Notes: generated from the sequence alone by a model not told the origin. DNA of 10,883 bases from Clostridiales bacterium UBA1774 (GCA_002314635.1 DCGQ01000006.1:1-10883), one strand, 5' to 3'. Positions 1-7,198 are shown, counted from the first letter of the stretch. A program made the numbers and translations.

Positions 1-32
1 GGTCCGGGGTTCGAGTCCCTGACGGTCCACCA
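1..32 (+). tRNA. tRNA, 3' part only
   Basis: This is the 3' end of a tRNA cut by the window edge. The T arm is complete: stem CGGGG (5-9), loop TTCGAGT (10-16) and stem CCCTG (17-21). It is followed by the 3' acceptor strand ACGGTCC (22-28), discriminator A29 and an encoded CCA (30-32). The anticodon lies upstream of the window, so the amino acid cannot be named. It sits 26 bases before tRNA-Trp and is probably part of the same tRNA cluster. Confidence 0.85.
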
Positions 33-58
33 GAAATAAACCGCGAGGTTTTATATAT

Positions 59-134
59 AGGGGTATAGCTCAGTTGGTAGAGCATCGGTCTCCAAAACCG
101 AGTGCCGAGGGTTCAAGTCCTTCTGCCCCTGCCA
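59..134 (+). tRNA. trnW: tRNA-Trp (anticodon CCA)
   Basis: A complete 76-base cloverleaf can be folded by eye. The acceptor strand AGGGGTA (59-65) pairs with TGCCCCT (124-130) with one G-U. Discriminator G131 and an encoded CCA (132-134) follow. The D arm lies around AGCTCAGTTGGTAGAGC. The anticodon stem TCGGT/ACCGA (85-89/97-101) encloses the loop CTCCAAA, which puts the anticodon CCA at 92-94, reading UGG. The T stem GAGGG/CCTTC (107-111/119-123) carries the loop TTCAAGT. Confidence 0.95.
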
Positions 135-138
135 GAAT

Positions 139-170
139 CGCAGATCCAGTCGGGTCTGCGGTTCTTTTTT
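139..170 (+). terminator. Rho-independent terminator of the tRNA cluster
   Basis: A 9-bp stem, CGCAGATCC (139-147) with GGGTCTGCG (152-160) including one G-T pair, closes the 4-base loop AGTC. It is followed by GTTC and six Ts (165-170). It lies five bases after the CCA end of tRNA-Trp, which is where the tRNA transcript should end. Confidence 0.88.
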
Positions 171-213
171 GTCCTTGCAGCAGGATGCAAAGCGAGATCA
201 TCTTGGAATCGGG

Positions 214-251
214 ATAGATAAAATGAGAGCTCCGGCACGGTGCCGGAGCTC
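214..251 (-). terminator. Rho-independent terminator of the minus-strand membrane protein gene
   Basis: A perfect 11-bp inverted repeat, GAGCTCCGGCA (227-237) with TGCCGGAGCTC (241-251), has a three-base loop. On the minus strand it is followed by TCATTTTATC, a T-rich tail. It begins nine bases beyond the stop codon of the minus-strand gene that ends at 261. On the plus strand no T-run follows, so the minus direction is the one supported. Confidence 0.8.
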
Positions 252-260
252 TTGCTGGTT

Positions 261-1106
261 TCAGTCGTGATTTTCGGGTTCAGATGGATCCTCCGTGAGC
301 TCGGGAGGTACGGACGAATCCCCGTTCTGTTCATCCTCGGACGATTCTGCCGGGACAGGCTCCGGTTCACGGAACAGGTACAGACCATGGAGGAAGGATT
401 GCATTGCCAGCGCCAGAAAATAAAGCCGATAATCCGTTTCCCGCACACCGGGAATGGCGGTGACACACAGAACCGCAGCAGCACCGCAGCAGAACAGAGC
501 CAGACGTGGACGGCAGAGCTGCACGGTATATCCGGCGATCAGGTGTGAGGCAGCCAGCGCAGCACAGAGACCCAGGAACGGATACAGTGTATAGAGAAGC
601 GCAGGCTGGGGAGCATATACCTTATAGAACAAAATCAGGAACAGGCAGGTGTTCAGCTCCGGCAAAGCAGCGGCCCAGAGTCGATAGCCGCCCTGGCGCA
701 GCTTTGCGCCAGCTGCCAGCACGATCCAACCGACGCCGGAAAGCACCATCAGTCCTGCAAGAATGGCGTAGACCCCGCTTTCACCCTCCTGCCAGCGCCG
801 AAGACAAAGCCGACCGGCCAGTACGGTCAATACCAGAGTCAGTACGGAGACAATCACGGCAGGCGTACTGCGGAAGGTTTCCGTATACCCAACGGATGGC
901 GCCGGTTTTGGAAGTGTTCTGCCGAGCAGGACAAAGACCGACAGCGCTGCGGCGGTGAGTATCAGCAGAATCAGTGACCAGGAGCCGAAATCCATCAGCA
1001 TAGTGGCCGGATCCAGCAAAGTTCTGATTTCCAGATTCCGAAGCAGAAACCCTGCGGCGGAGCAGAATACCGCCGTGAAGGCATAAGTAACAGCGTGCTT
1101 TCGCAT
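261..1106 (-). CDS. Polytopic membrane protein of unknown function
   Basis: A 281-residue protein that I do not recognise. About seven or eight hydrophobic segments can be seen, near residues 8-22, 42-62, 82-101, 112-133, 150-162, 170-193, 200-218 and 226-244. A soluble tail (about 246-281) rich in Glu, Asp, Pro and Ser follows. No catalytic motif or recognisable transporter signature is visible. The ATG at 1106 is preceded on the minus strand by the G-rich stretch TGGGGGTT about 9 bases upstream, an acceptable ribosome-binding site. A terminator follows the stop, so the gene appears to be a single transcription unit. It is divergent from the spoIID-like gene, sharing a 121-base intergenic region with tandem repeats. 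The function could be envelope-related or sporulation-related, but nothing in the sequence decides this. Confidence 0.75.
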   Translation of the reverse strand: MRKHAVTYAFTAVFCSAAGFLLRNLEIRTLLDPATMLMDFGSWSLILLILTAAALSVFVLLGRTLPKPAPSVGYTETFRSTPAVIVSVLTLVLTVLAGRLCLRRWQEGESGVYAILAGLMVLSGVGWIVLAAGAKLRQGGYRLWAAALPELNTCLFLILFYKVYAPQPALLYTLYPFLGLCAALAASHLIAGYTVQLCRPRLALFCCGAAAVLCVTAIPGVRETDYRLYFLALAMQSFLHGLYLFREPEPVPAESSEDEQNGDSSVPPELTEDPSEPENHD

Positions 1107-1147
1107 ATTGGCATAACCCCCAAATTCGGATTCATAGGATAGATACC

Positions 1148-1183
1148 ACCGGTAAGACCGGTAAGACCCGGTAATATCGGGTC
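1148..1183. repeat. Tandem 9-bp repeats plus short dyad in the divergent intergenic region
   Basis: ACCGGTAAG occurs twice in direct tandem (1148-1156, 1157-1165). A variant, ACCCGGTAA (1166-1174), follows. The variant overlaps an inverted repeat, GACCCG (1165-1170) with CGGGTC (1178-1183). This sits between the divergent starts of the membrane protein gene and the spoIID-like gene, so it could be a regulator-binding array or a transcript hairpin. No regulator is known for it. An AT-rich stretch suited to a -10 region (TATTATAT, 1191-1198) follows on the plus strand. Confidence 0.5.
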
Positions 1184-1227
1184 ATTTAAGTATTATATCA
1201 TGACATTCGGGAAAGGGAAGTGGAAAT

Positions 1228-2220
1228 ATGGTAAGCAGCCGCAGAATTTTAAGCCTTTTTCTGCTGATGCTGATTCCGCTTCTGCTGTGTCCCTGTCTGG
1301 AACAGCAGGAGTATGGCAGTACGGGCACGCAGAACCGGACAGTACCCAGAGCGGTCTGGGTGGAATCGGAAACGGAGGCGAAGGCGGATCGGGATGGGGA
1401 AGCAGTACGGCTTGTAACAGCAGCGGGTGTTCGGACGCTGACCATGGAGGACTATCTGCTGGGGGTGGTGGGCGCGGAAATGCCCGCGTCCTTCAGCATG
1501 GAGGCGTTGAAAGCGCAGGCAGTGGCCGCCAGAACGGACACGCTGTATCGGCGGCTCACAGGAATCCATGCGGATGGGGACTGCTGCGACAATGCGGCCT
1601 GCTGCAAGGCATATCTGGATGAAGAACAGCTTCGGGAGCGCTGGGGGGCGGATTATGACTGCTGGGCGGCGCGAATCCGACTGGCGGTGGAGGAAACCAA
1701 CGGAGAGGTGCTGCTATGGGAGGGAAAGCCGATTTTCGCCGCTTTTCATGCCGCCTCTGATGGGTACACGGAGGACTGTGAAAACGTGTGGGTACAGGCG
1801 CTGCCCTATCTTAGAAGCGTATCCAGTCCGGAGGACGGCAGCCGGATTCCCGGATTTACCCGCAGCGTGACTGTGACAAGAGCGGAACTGTCTTCGTTGG
1901 TCAGCGGCGCGGCGCCGGGCATCCGTGCGGAAAACTGGCTGACGGAGCCGATGTACACGTTTTCCGGACGGCTGAAACAGATTTCCGCAGGCGGCGTGAC
2001 CCTCAGCGGCACCGCTCTGCGGCTGAAGCTGGGGCTGGGCAGCAGTAAAATCAGCTGGACTGCGGAAGGGGAACAGCTGACCCTGACCTCCGCCGGAATC
2101 GGTCACGGCGTGGGGATGAGCCAGTACGGGGCGGAGGCCATGGCGCAGTTCGGTGCGGACTACCGGGAAATCCTGCATCATTACTACACCGGGGTCAGCC
2201 TGCAGGTCTATGCAGGCTGA
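1228..2220 (+). CDS. spoIID: SpoIID/LytB-domain peptidoglycan lytic transglycosylase
   Basis: A 330-residue membrane-anchored protein of the SpoIID family. Members cleave denuded glycan strands of peptidoglycan; SpoIID itself acts at the engulfing membrane during sporulation. Residues 5-22 form an N-terminal hydrophobic anchor after RR. The family core is clear: MEDYLLGVVGAEMP (73-86), with Glu84 at the position of the catalytic glutamate; EALKAQAVAARTDTLY (92-107); and near the C terminus GHGVGMSQYGAEAMA (292-306). A cysteine cluster (119, 120, 125, 126) lies where clostridial SpoIID proteins carry metal-binding cysteines. The length is normal for the family. The ATG at 1228 follows GGGAAAGGGAAGTGG at a workable distance. 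The GH3 gene starts 51 bases downstream on the same strand, which suggests an operon. It could be SpoIID itself or a vegetative paralogue; the usual neighbours that would decide (such as spoIIQ) are not here. Confidence 0.88.
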   Translation: MVSSRRILSLFLLMLIPLLLCPCLEQQEYGSTGTQNRTVPRAVWVESETEAKADRDGEAVRLVTAAGVRTLTMEDYLLGVVGAEMPASFSMEALKAQAVAARTDTLYRRLTGIHADGDCCDNAACCKAYLDEEQLRERWGADYDCWAARIRLAVEETNGEVLLWEGKPIFAAFHAASDGYTEDCENVWVQALPYLRSVSSPEDGSRIPGFTRSVTVTRAELSSLVSGAAPGIRAENWLTEPMYTFSGRLKQISAGGVTLSGTALRLKLGLGSSKISWTAEGEQLTLTSAGIGHGVGMSQYGAEAMAQFGADYREILHHYYTGVSLQVYAG

Positions 2221-2271
2221 CCATTGCGGATTCGACGTTTTGGGGGTATGATGGGCAAGAGGTGAACGATC

Positions 2272-3540
2272 TTGCGGAAAACGATGATTTTATGTCTGAT
2301 CCTGTCGATGCTCTGCGGCTGCAGCGGCACAGGTCTCCCGGAGCCGACTGCGCCGGGTGCGGAAACTCCTGTATCTGTCCCGGAACAGATTGCCGAGCCG
2401 GTTCCGGAACCCACACCGGAACCCACACCGAAACCCACACCAGAGCCGACACCGGTACCCACTCCCGAGCCGACACCGGAGCCGATGGAGCCGGAAACGG
2501 CGTTTATCCGGGAACTGCTGGACGGCATGACAGAGGAGGAGCTTGTTTATCAGCTGTTTGTGGTCACGCCGGAGGGACTGCTGGATTCTTCCGCTGCGGT
2601 GACAGATGGCAGCGCCATTGCGGAAGCGCTGGCAGCGCGTCCGGTGGGCGGACTGTGCTATCGGACGCAGAATATCCTGACCGGGGAACAGATCCGGCAG
2701 GATCTGTACGTTATCCAACAGGCGGCGGATATTCCGCTGCTGCTGTGTCTGGATGAGGAGGGCGGCACGGTGAGCCGTCTCCGCCACCTGCTGGATTCGC
2801 CCATGGGGAGTATGTTCGACTATCGGGAGGGCGGCAGGGATACCGCTTACGAAAACGGCAGAACCATCGGCGGTTATGTGCGGGACTACGGCTTCAACGC
2901 CGACCTGGCCCCGGTGGCGGATGTGTGGTACAACCCGCAGAACACGGTGATCGGCAAACGAGCCTACAGCGATGATTTCGCGGAGGCAGCGGAGCTGGTT
3001 TCCGCTGCGGTACAGGGCTTCCATGAGGGCGGCGTGCTGACCACGCTGAAACACTTTCCCGGTCACGGCGGCACGGTAGAGGATTCCCATCAGCAGACCG
3101 CCCTGCTGGACAAGTCCCGGGAAGCGCTGCTGGCGGAAGAACTGCTGCCCTTTGCCGCCGGAATCCAAGCGGGAACGGACATGGTCATGACCGGGCATAT
3201 TCTGGTGCCGGAGCTGGACAGCGAGAATCCGGCCACCTTCTCCCATGCGATCACCACGGAGCTGCTGCGGGAAACACTGGGCTTTACCGGTGTGATCATC
3301 ACCGATTCACTGGCCATGAGCGGCGCTGCCGTCAGCGACAGCGGGGAAGCGGCGGTGAAGGCGATTCTGGCGGGCGCGGATCTGCTGCTGGATCCGGTTT
3401 CCCTGTCGGACGGCGCTGCCGGACTGCTGAATGCCCTGTCGGACGGAATCCTGACCCGTCAGCGGCTGGAGGAAAGCGCGGAGCGGATCCTGCGGATGAA
3501 GCTGGAGGCAGGCATCCTGACCATGGAGAAGGAAGCATAA
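2272..3540 (+). CDS. nagZ: GH3 beta-N-acetylhexosaminidase (NagZ-like) lipoprotein
   Basis: A 422-residue glycoside hydrolase family 3 enzyme, expected to remove N-acetylglucosamine from muropeptides outside the membrane. Residues 1-16 are a lipoprotein signal with lipobox L14-C15-G16-C17, so Cys17 should be lipidated. A Pro-Glu-Thr linker (43-72) may span the wall. The catalytic domain follows (about 76-415). It contains CLDEEGG (159-165), KHFPGHGGTVEDSH (260-273) with the Asp271-His273 dyad typical of NagZ acid/base catalysis, and TDSLAM (344-349) with Asp345 as the likely nucleophile. The start is TTG at 2272, chosen because AAGAGGTG ends about 7 bases before it; the next in-frame ATG (2284) would be too far from that site. 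It follows the spoIID-like gene by 51 bases, making a peptidoglycan-remodelling pair. No convincing terminator follows the stop. Confidence 0.88.
   Translation: MRKTMILCLILSMLCGCSGTGLPEPTAPGAETPVSVPEQIAEPVPEPTPEPTPKPTPEPTPVPTPEPTPEPMEPETAFIRELLDGMTEEELVYQLFVVTPEGLLDSSAAVTDGSAIAEALAARPVGGLCYRTQNILTGEQIRQDLYVIQQAADIPLLLCLDEEGGTVSRLRHLLDSPMGSMFDYREGGRDTAYENGRTIGGYVRDYGFNADLAPVADVWYNPQNTVIGKRAYSDDFAEAAELVSAAVQGFHEGGVLTTLKHFPGHGGTVEDSHQQTALLDKSREALLAEELLPFAAGIQAGTDMVMTGHILVPELDSENPATFSHAITTELLRETLGFTGVIITDSLAMSGAAVSDSGEAAVKAILAGADLLLDPVSLSDGAAGLLNALSDGILTRQRLEESAERILRMKLEAGILTMEKEA
2398..2487 (+). repeat. In-gene Pro-Glu-Thr repeat (linker of the GH3 lipoprotein)
   Basis: Degenerate short repeats built on CCGGAACCCACA and CCGGAGCCGACA encode residues 43-72, a run of PEPT, PKPT and PVPT units. 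Such low-complexity linkers commonly separate a lipid anchor from a wall-associated domain. The repeat also produces spurious Gly-Val-rich reading frames on the minus strand. Repeat number may vary between strains by slippage. Confidence 0.85.
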
Positions 3541-3642
3541 GCGGAAATTTGTGGAAATGATGCAAAGACTTCCGCAAGGCCGGGTTGCCTGACCGTCAAT
3601 CTTCGTCAAAACAGCAAATTTACGGAAAAGAACAAAATGTGC

Positions 3643-3673
3643 TTGACCTTGGAACTGTTCCAAGGTTTATCAT
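3643..3673 (+). promoter_or_regulatory. MerR-type promoter and operator of the transhydroxylase genes
   Basis: The -35 element is TTGACC (3643-3648) and the -10 element is TATCAT (3668-3673). Each has five of six consensus bases. They are separated by 19 bp, longer than the usual 17. Between them lies a perfect dyad: ACCTTGGAAC (3646-3655), a central T (3656), and its reverse complement GTTCCAAGGT (3657-3666). An over-long spacer holding a dyad is the hallmark of promoters activated by MerR-family regulators, which untwist the DNA to realign the two elements. A start near 3680 would leave a leader of about 60 bases before the TTG start at 3741. That the MerR-family protein encoded at 9547-10356 binds here is inference. 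Confidence 0.82.
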
Positions 3674-3740
3674 CACCATGTATGAGTATGTTGTGATGCT
3701 ATCGCAGATACACAAACGATTCAGGAGGAGTGAAAGTAAT

Positions 3741-6308
3741 TTGGAAAAAGTCTACACCAATCTGACCACTGGCGGCCCTATTTCCGTGTATGTGGAAGAC
3801 GGTAAGATTACCCGTGTCCGTCCCATTCAGATCCCGGAAGAGGACTATCCGAAGGCATGGGTCGTAGAAGACCGCAACGGGAAGAAGTATTCTCCCCCCA
3901 AAGCCATGCGTCTTGCTCAGAACATTCTGGCAGAGCGTAACCGTCTGTATTCCGAAGACCGCATCATGTACCCCATGAAGCGTGTTGACTGGGATCCCAA
4001 GGGCGCGCGCAATCAGCATAACCGCGGCAAGTCCGAATTCGAGCGCATCAGCTGGGACGAGGCTGCCACCATCATCGCCGACGAGATCAACCGCATCGCC
4101 CCCATGGGCGCTGACGGCAAGCGCGACGGCCATGCCATCACCGCCCTCACCGGCTCCCACCACAACTGGGGCATCGTGGGCTACAAGATGGCTCCCTTCG
4201 GCCGTTTCTTCGGCATGCTGAACTACACCCCCATTCTGGACAACCCGGACTCCTGGGAAGGCTGGATGTGGGGCGCACCCCATATGTGGGGCTTCTATTG
4301 GCGTCTGGGCCAGCCCGAGCAGTTCGACCTGCTGCAGGACGCCCTGAAGTACACCGATATGATCGTGTTCTGGTCCAATGACCCGGACTCCACCCACGGC
4401 ATCTACTCCGGCTCCGAGAGCAACATCTGGCGTATCTGGATGAAGGAAATGGGCATGAAGTGCGTGTTCATCGACCCCTTCTACAACTACACCAACGCCG
4501 TGATGGACGGCACCTGGTTTGCTCCCCGGCCCGGCACCGACACCGCTCTGGCCGCCGCTATCGCCTACACCTGGTTCAAGGATGACACCTATGACCATGA
4601 CTATGTAGAGCGCAAGACCATCGGCATCGATGAGTTCAAGGCCTATATCATGGGCGAAGAAGACGGCACCCCCAAGACCTGCGAATGGGCTGCCGAAAAG
4701 ACCGGCATTCCTGCCCGCCGCATCCGCGCTCTGGCTCGTGAATGGGCCAGCAAGCGTGTTGCTCTGGCCGGCGGCGTCCGCGGCGGCGAAGGCTCTGCCT
4801 GCCGTTCCGCTTACGGCACCGAAGAAGCCCGCTTCATCATCGCCCTCAGCGCCATGCAGGGCTTTGGTAAGCCCGGCGTCTCCATCTGGGGCACCACCAT
4901 GGGCGCTCCCGCCGACTACACCTGGTTCCCCGGCTATGCCGAGCCCGACTCTCAGATGGGCAAGAGCCCCGTTGCCAACCGCAAGCTGGCCACCGAGGGC
5001 ACCATCAAGCAGCGTCTGTACCGCCTGACCTATCCCGAAGCCATCATTGACGGCTACGGCGATTTCATCGGCGACGGCTTCTGCGGCAAGAGCATCGAGC
5101 AGCAGTTCAACCACAACACCTACCCCATCGAGGGCAAGGTCAAGATGCTGTGGCGTTACGGCGGCTCCTTCATGGGCACCATGACCGAGACCAACCGCTA
5201 TATCAAGCTGTATCAGTACGAGGGCGAGAACGCTCTGGATATCGTCGTCAACCAGGACTGCTGGTGGTCCGGCGAAACTCCCTATGCCGACATCATTCTG
5301 CCTGCCTGCACCAACCTGGAGCGCAACGACCTGGGCGAGTGGTCCGTGGGCGGCGGCTACACCACCCATGCCCACATCGGCAACAACTGGCGTGTGATCG
5401 TCCGCGAGCAGAAGTGCGTGGAGCCTGTTGGCGAATCCAAGTCCGACTATGAGATCTTCTCTCTCATCGCCGACAAGCTGGGCCAGAAGGAACTCTACAC
5501 CGAAAACAAGACCGAGGATGACTGGGCCGAAGCTTACTGGGGCCTCAGCGATCTGAGCAAGCGCTGCAGCTGGGAAGAGTTCTGCAAGAAGGGCTACTAT
5601 ATCGTGCCCGTGCCCGAGGATTACGAGGAGCATCCGGCCTTCCGCTGGTACTACGAGGATCGGGACTGCGACACCCAGGACTACCTGAACCCGAAGATCA
5701 AGGCTGTCCACAACATGAACAGCATGGAGCCCACCGAGCATTCCAAGGAGCTGGGCACCTACTCCGGCAAGATCGAGTTCGCCTCCGAGGACCTGAAGGT
5801 TCTCTCTCCCGACGACGACGAGCGTCCTCCCGTGCCTCACTATATCCCCTCCTGGGAAGGCCACGAGAGCGAGCTTTACAAGAAGTATCCTCTGCAGATC
5901 ATCTCCCCGCATCCCCGTTTCAGCTTCCACACCCATTACGACAAGCACGCAAGCTGGCTGAACGAGATCCCGGTGCATCGTGTCATCAAGGACGGCTACG
6001 CCTACTGGCCCGCCCGCATCAACCCCAAGGATGCCAATGACCGCAACATCAAGAACGGCGACCTCGTCGAGCTGTACAACGACCGCGGCAGCGTTATCTG
6101 CGTGGCCGACGTCACCTACCGTGTGCCTGTGGGCGTGATGCATTCTTACGGCTGCTCCGCCAAGTACGATCCCATCGTGCCCGAAGTGGGTGCTACCGAT
6201 CGCGGCGGCTGCGTCAACATCCTGACCAGCAAGCGTATGCTCTCCAAGAATGCGCCCGGCATGGCTCCCAACTCCTGCCTGATCGAAGTCCGCAAGTGGG
6301 AAGGCTGA
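3741..6308 (+). CDS. athL: Pyrogallol-phloroglucinol transhydroxylase-like molybdoenzyme, large subunit
   Basis: An 855-residue molybdopterin oxidoreductase of the DMSO reductase superfamily, expected to bind Mo with two pterin guanine dinucleotides in the cytoplasm (no Tat signal). The N terminus lacks the Cys motif for a [4Fe-4S] cluster found in many relatives, as in Pelobacter acidigallici transhydroxylase (about 875 residues). SHHNWGIVGY (139-148) and NPDSW (168-172) match that enzyme's active site as I recall it: His140, Tyr148, Asp170, Ser171 (Mo ligand) and Trp172 correspond to His144, Tyr152, Asp174, Ser175 and Trp176 with a constant offset of four. The C-terminal dinucleotide-binding domain spans roughly 715-850. 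The start is TTG at 3741, ten bases after AGGAG (3726-3730). An upstream in-frame ATG at 3585 precedes the promoter and is not credible. The next gene encodes the iron-sulfur subunit, 41 bases on. A catechol dehydroxylase-type activity is the main alternative. Confidence 0.85.
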   Translation: MEKVYTNLTTGGPISVYVEDGKITRVRPIQIPEEDYPKAWVVEDRNGKKYSPPKAMRLAQNILAERNRLYSEDRIMYPMKRVDWDPKGARNQHNRGKSEFERISWDEAATIIADEINRIAPMGADGKRDGHAITALTGSHHNWGIVGYKMAPFGRFFGMLNYTPILDNPDSWEGWMWGAPHMWGFYWRLGQPEQFDLLQDALKYTDMIVFWSNDPDSTHGIYSGSESNIWRIWMKEMGMKCVFIDPFYNYTNAVMDGTWFAPRPGTDTALAAAIAYTWFKDDTYDHDYVERKTIGIDEFKAYIMGEEDGTPKTCEWAAEKTGIPARRIRALAREWASKRVALAGGVRGGEGSACRSAYGTEEARFIIALSAMQGFGKPGVSIWGTTMGAPADYTWFPGYAEPDSQMGKSPVANRKLATEGTIKQRLYRLTYPEAIIDGYGDFIGDGFCGKSIEQQFNHNTYPIEGKVKMLWRYGGSFMGTMTETNRYIKLYQYEGENALDIVVNQDCWWSGETPYADIILPACTNLERNDLGEWSVGGGYTTHAHIGNNWRVIVREQKCVEPVGESKSDYEIFSLIADKLGQKELYTENKTEDDWAEAYWGLSDLSKRCSWEEFCKKGYYIVPVPEDYEEHPAFRWYYEDRDCDTQDYLNPKIKAVHNMNSMEPTEHSKELGTYSGKIEFASEDLKVLSPDDDERPPVPHYIPSWEGHESELYKKYPLQIISPHPRFSFHTHYDKHASWLNEIPVHRVIKDGYAYWPARINPKDANDRNIKNGDLVELYNDRGSVICVADVTYRVPVGVMHSYGCSAKYDPIVPEVGATDRGGCVNILTSKRMLSKNAPGMAPNSCLIEVRKWEG

Positions 6309-6349
6309 GTTATACCCGGTTATACTGAAATAAAGGAGTGAAATAATCC

Positions 6350-7186
6350 GTGCGATACGGTTTTGTATTTAACGTGGAGCGCTGCAACGGCTGCTATTCC
6401 TGCTTCCTGGCCTGCAAGGACGAGCATACCGGCAACGACCACAGCCCCATCTGCGCTGCTACCTGCGAAGGCTGCAACCTGATGAAACTGAACGAAGTTG
6501 AGTACGGCACCGGCTGCAAGGTGAAGGTTGACTACGTCAACACCATCTGCCAGCAGTGCGCCAACCCCGCCTGCATGAAGAAGTACCCCGATCAGGTGTA
6601 CAAGCGTGCCGACGGTATCGTCATCATCGACCCCGTCAAGGCCAAGGGCAACAAGGACATGCTGAAGGCCTGCCCCTACGGCGCCATCTTCTGGAACGAG
6701 AAGGAACAGCTGCCTGTCAAGTGCACCATGTGCGCCCATATGCTGGATGCCGGTGAGAAGGTCACCCGCTGCAGCGAGGTCTGCCCCGATCAGGCTATCA
6801 TCTTCGGCGATCTGGATGATCCCCAGAGCGAGATCAGCCAGTATGTTGCAGCTCACAAGGATGAGCTGGAGCAGCTGAAGCCCGAGCTGGGCATGGGCCC
6901 CGCTCACTACTACCGTCGCCTGCCCAAGCCCTTCATCTGCGGCGAAGTCATCTGCGCCCAGTGCGGCGAGGACATCAAGGGCGCCAAGGTCACTGTGAAG
7001 TGCGATGAATGCGGCTGCGTCTATGAGACCGTTACCGACTTCCTGGGCGACTTTGAAGTCCGTCAGCTTCCCACCAACAAGTCCTACACCGTCACCGTGG
7101 CGGCAGAAGGCTTCAAGACCCGCACTCTGACCTGCCGCACCATGGCAGCCGTCAACCTGGGCGAGATCTATCTGGAGAAGGCTTAA
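6350..7186 (+). CDS. bthL: Transhydroxylase-like iron-sulfur small subunit
   Basis: A 278-residue partner of the preceding Mo subunit. The N-terminal ferredoxin region has C12-x2-C15-x2-C18-x3-C22, C67-x2-C70-x4-C75, C108, C125-x2-C128 and C141-x3-C145. By family logic these make three [4Fe-4S] clusters: 12/15/18/145, 22/125/128/141 and 67/70/75/108. The position that would start a fourth cluster is Tyr79. Three clusters and about 274 residues are what the Pelobacter small subunit has. Residues about 195-278 look like a beta-sandwich (carboxypeptidase-regulatory or transthyretin-like), as in that protein, but here carry C202-x2-C205 and C218-x2-C221-x-C223. The start is GTG at 6350, after AAAGGAGTG (6332-6340). 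The 41-base gap to the large subunit shows no terminator, so the two should be co-transcribed. The direct repeat GTTATAC (6309-6315, 6319-6325) lies in the gap. Confidence 0.87.
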   Translation: MRYGFVFNVERCNGCYSCFLACKDEHTGNDHSPICAATCEGCNLMKLNEVEYGTGCKVKVDYVNTICQQCANPACMKKYPDQVYKRADGIVIIDPVKAKGNKDMLKACPYGAIFWNEKEQLPVKCTMCAHMLDAGEKVTRCSEVCPDQAIIFGDLDDPQSEISQYVAAHKDELEQLKPELGMGPAHYYRRLPKPFICGEVICAQCGEDIKGAKVTVKCDECGCVYETVTDFLGDFEVRQLPTNKSYTVTVAAEGFKTRTLTCRTMAAVNLGEIYLEKA

Positions 7187-7198
7187 TTCCCCTGCTAT

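Noticed and set aside
1..260. An integration site or mobile element next to the tRNA genes.
   Set aside because: No integrase, no duplicated tRNA 3' end and no terminal repeats are visible in the window; the tRNA cluster ends with an ordinary terminator.
1181..1206. A possible sigma-E sporulation promoter upstream of the spoIID-like gene (TCATTTA, then CATGACAT).
   Set aside because: The -10 match is poor, the spacing is short, and the implied transcript start would fall almost on the ribosome-binding site.
2398..2487. A CRISPR-like or tandem repeat array.
   Set aside because: The repeats are short, contiguous and in frame, encode a Pro-Glu-Thr linker, and have no spacers.
3541..3588. A terminator after the GH3 gene, formed by GCGGAA (3541-3546) and TTCCGC (3570-3575).
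   Set aside because: The stem is only 6 bp with a 23-base loop and there is no T-run after it.
3699..6143. A very long open frame on the minus strand opposite the Mo subunit gene (and similar long frames opposite the thiolase, SDR and small subunit genes).
   Set aside because: These are shadows caused by the strong third-position GC bias of the real genes. The encoded proteins are low-complexity Gly/Ala/Val/Asp/His-rich and have no family motifs or credible ribosome-binding sites.
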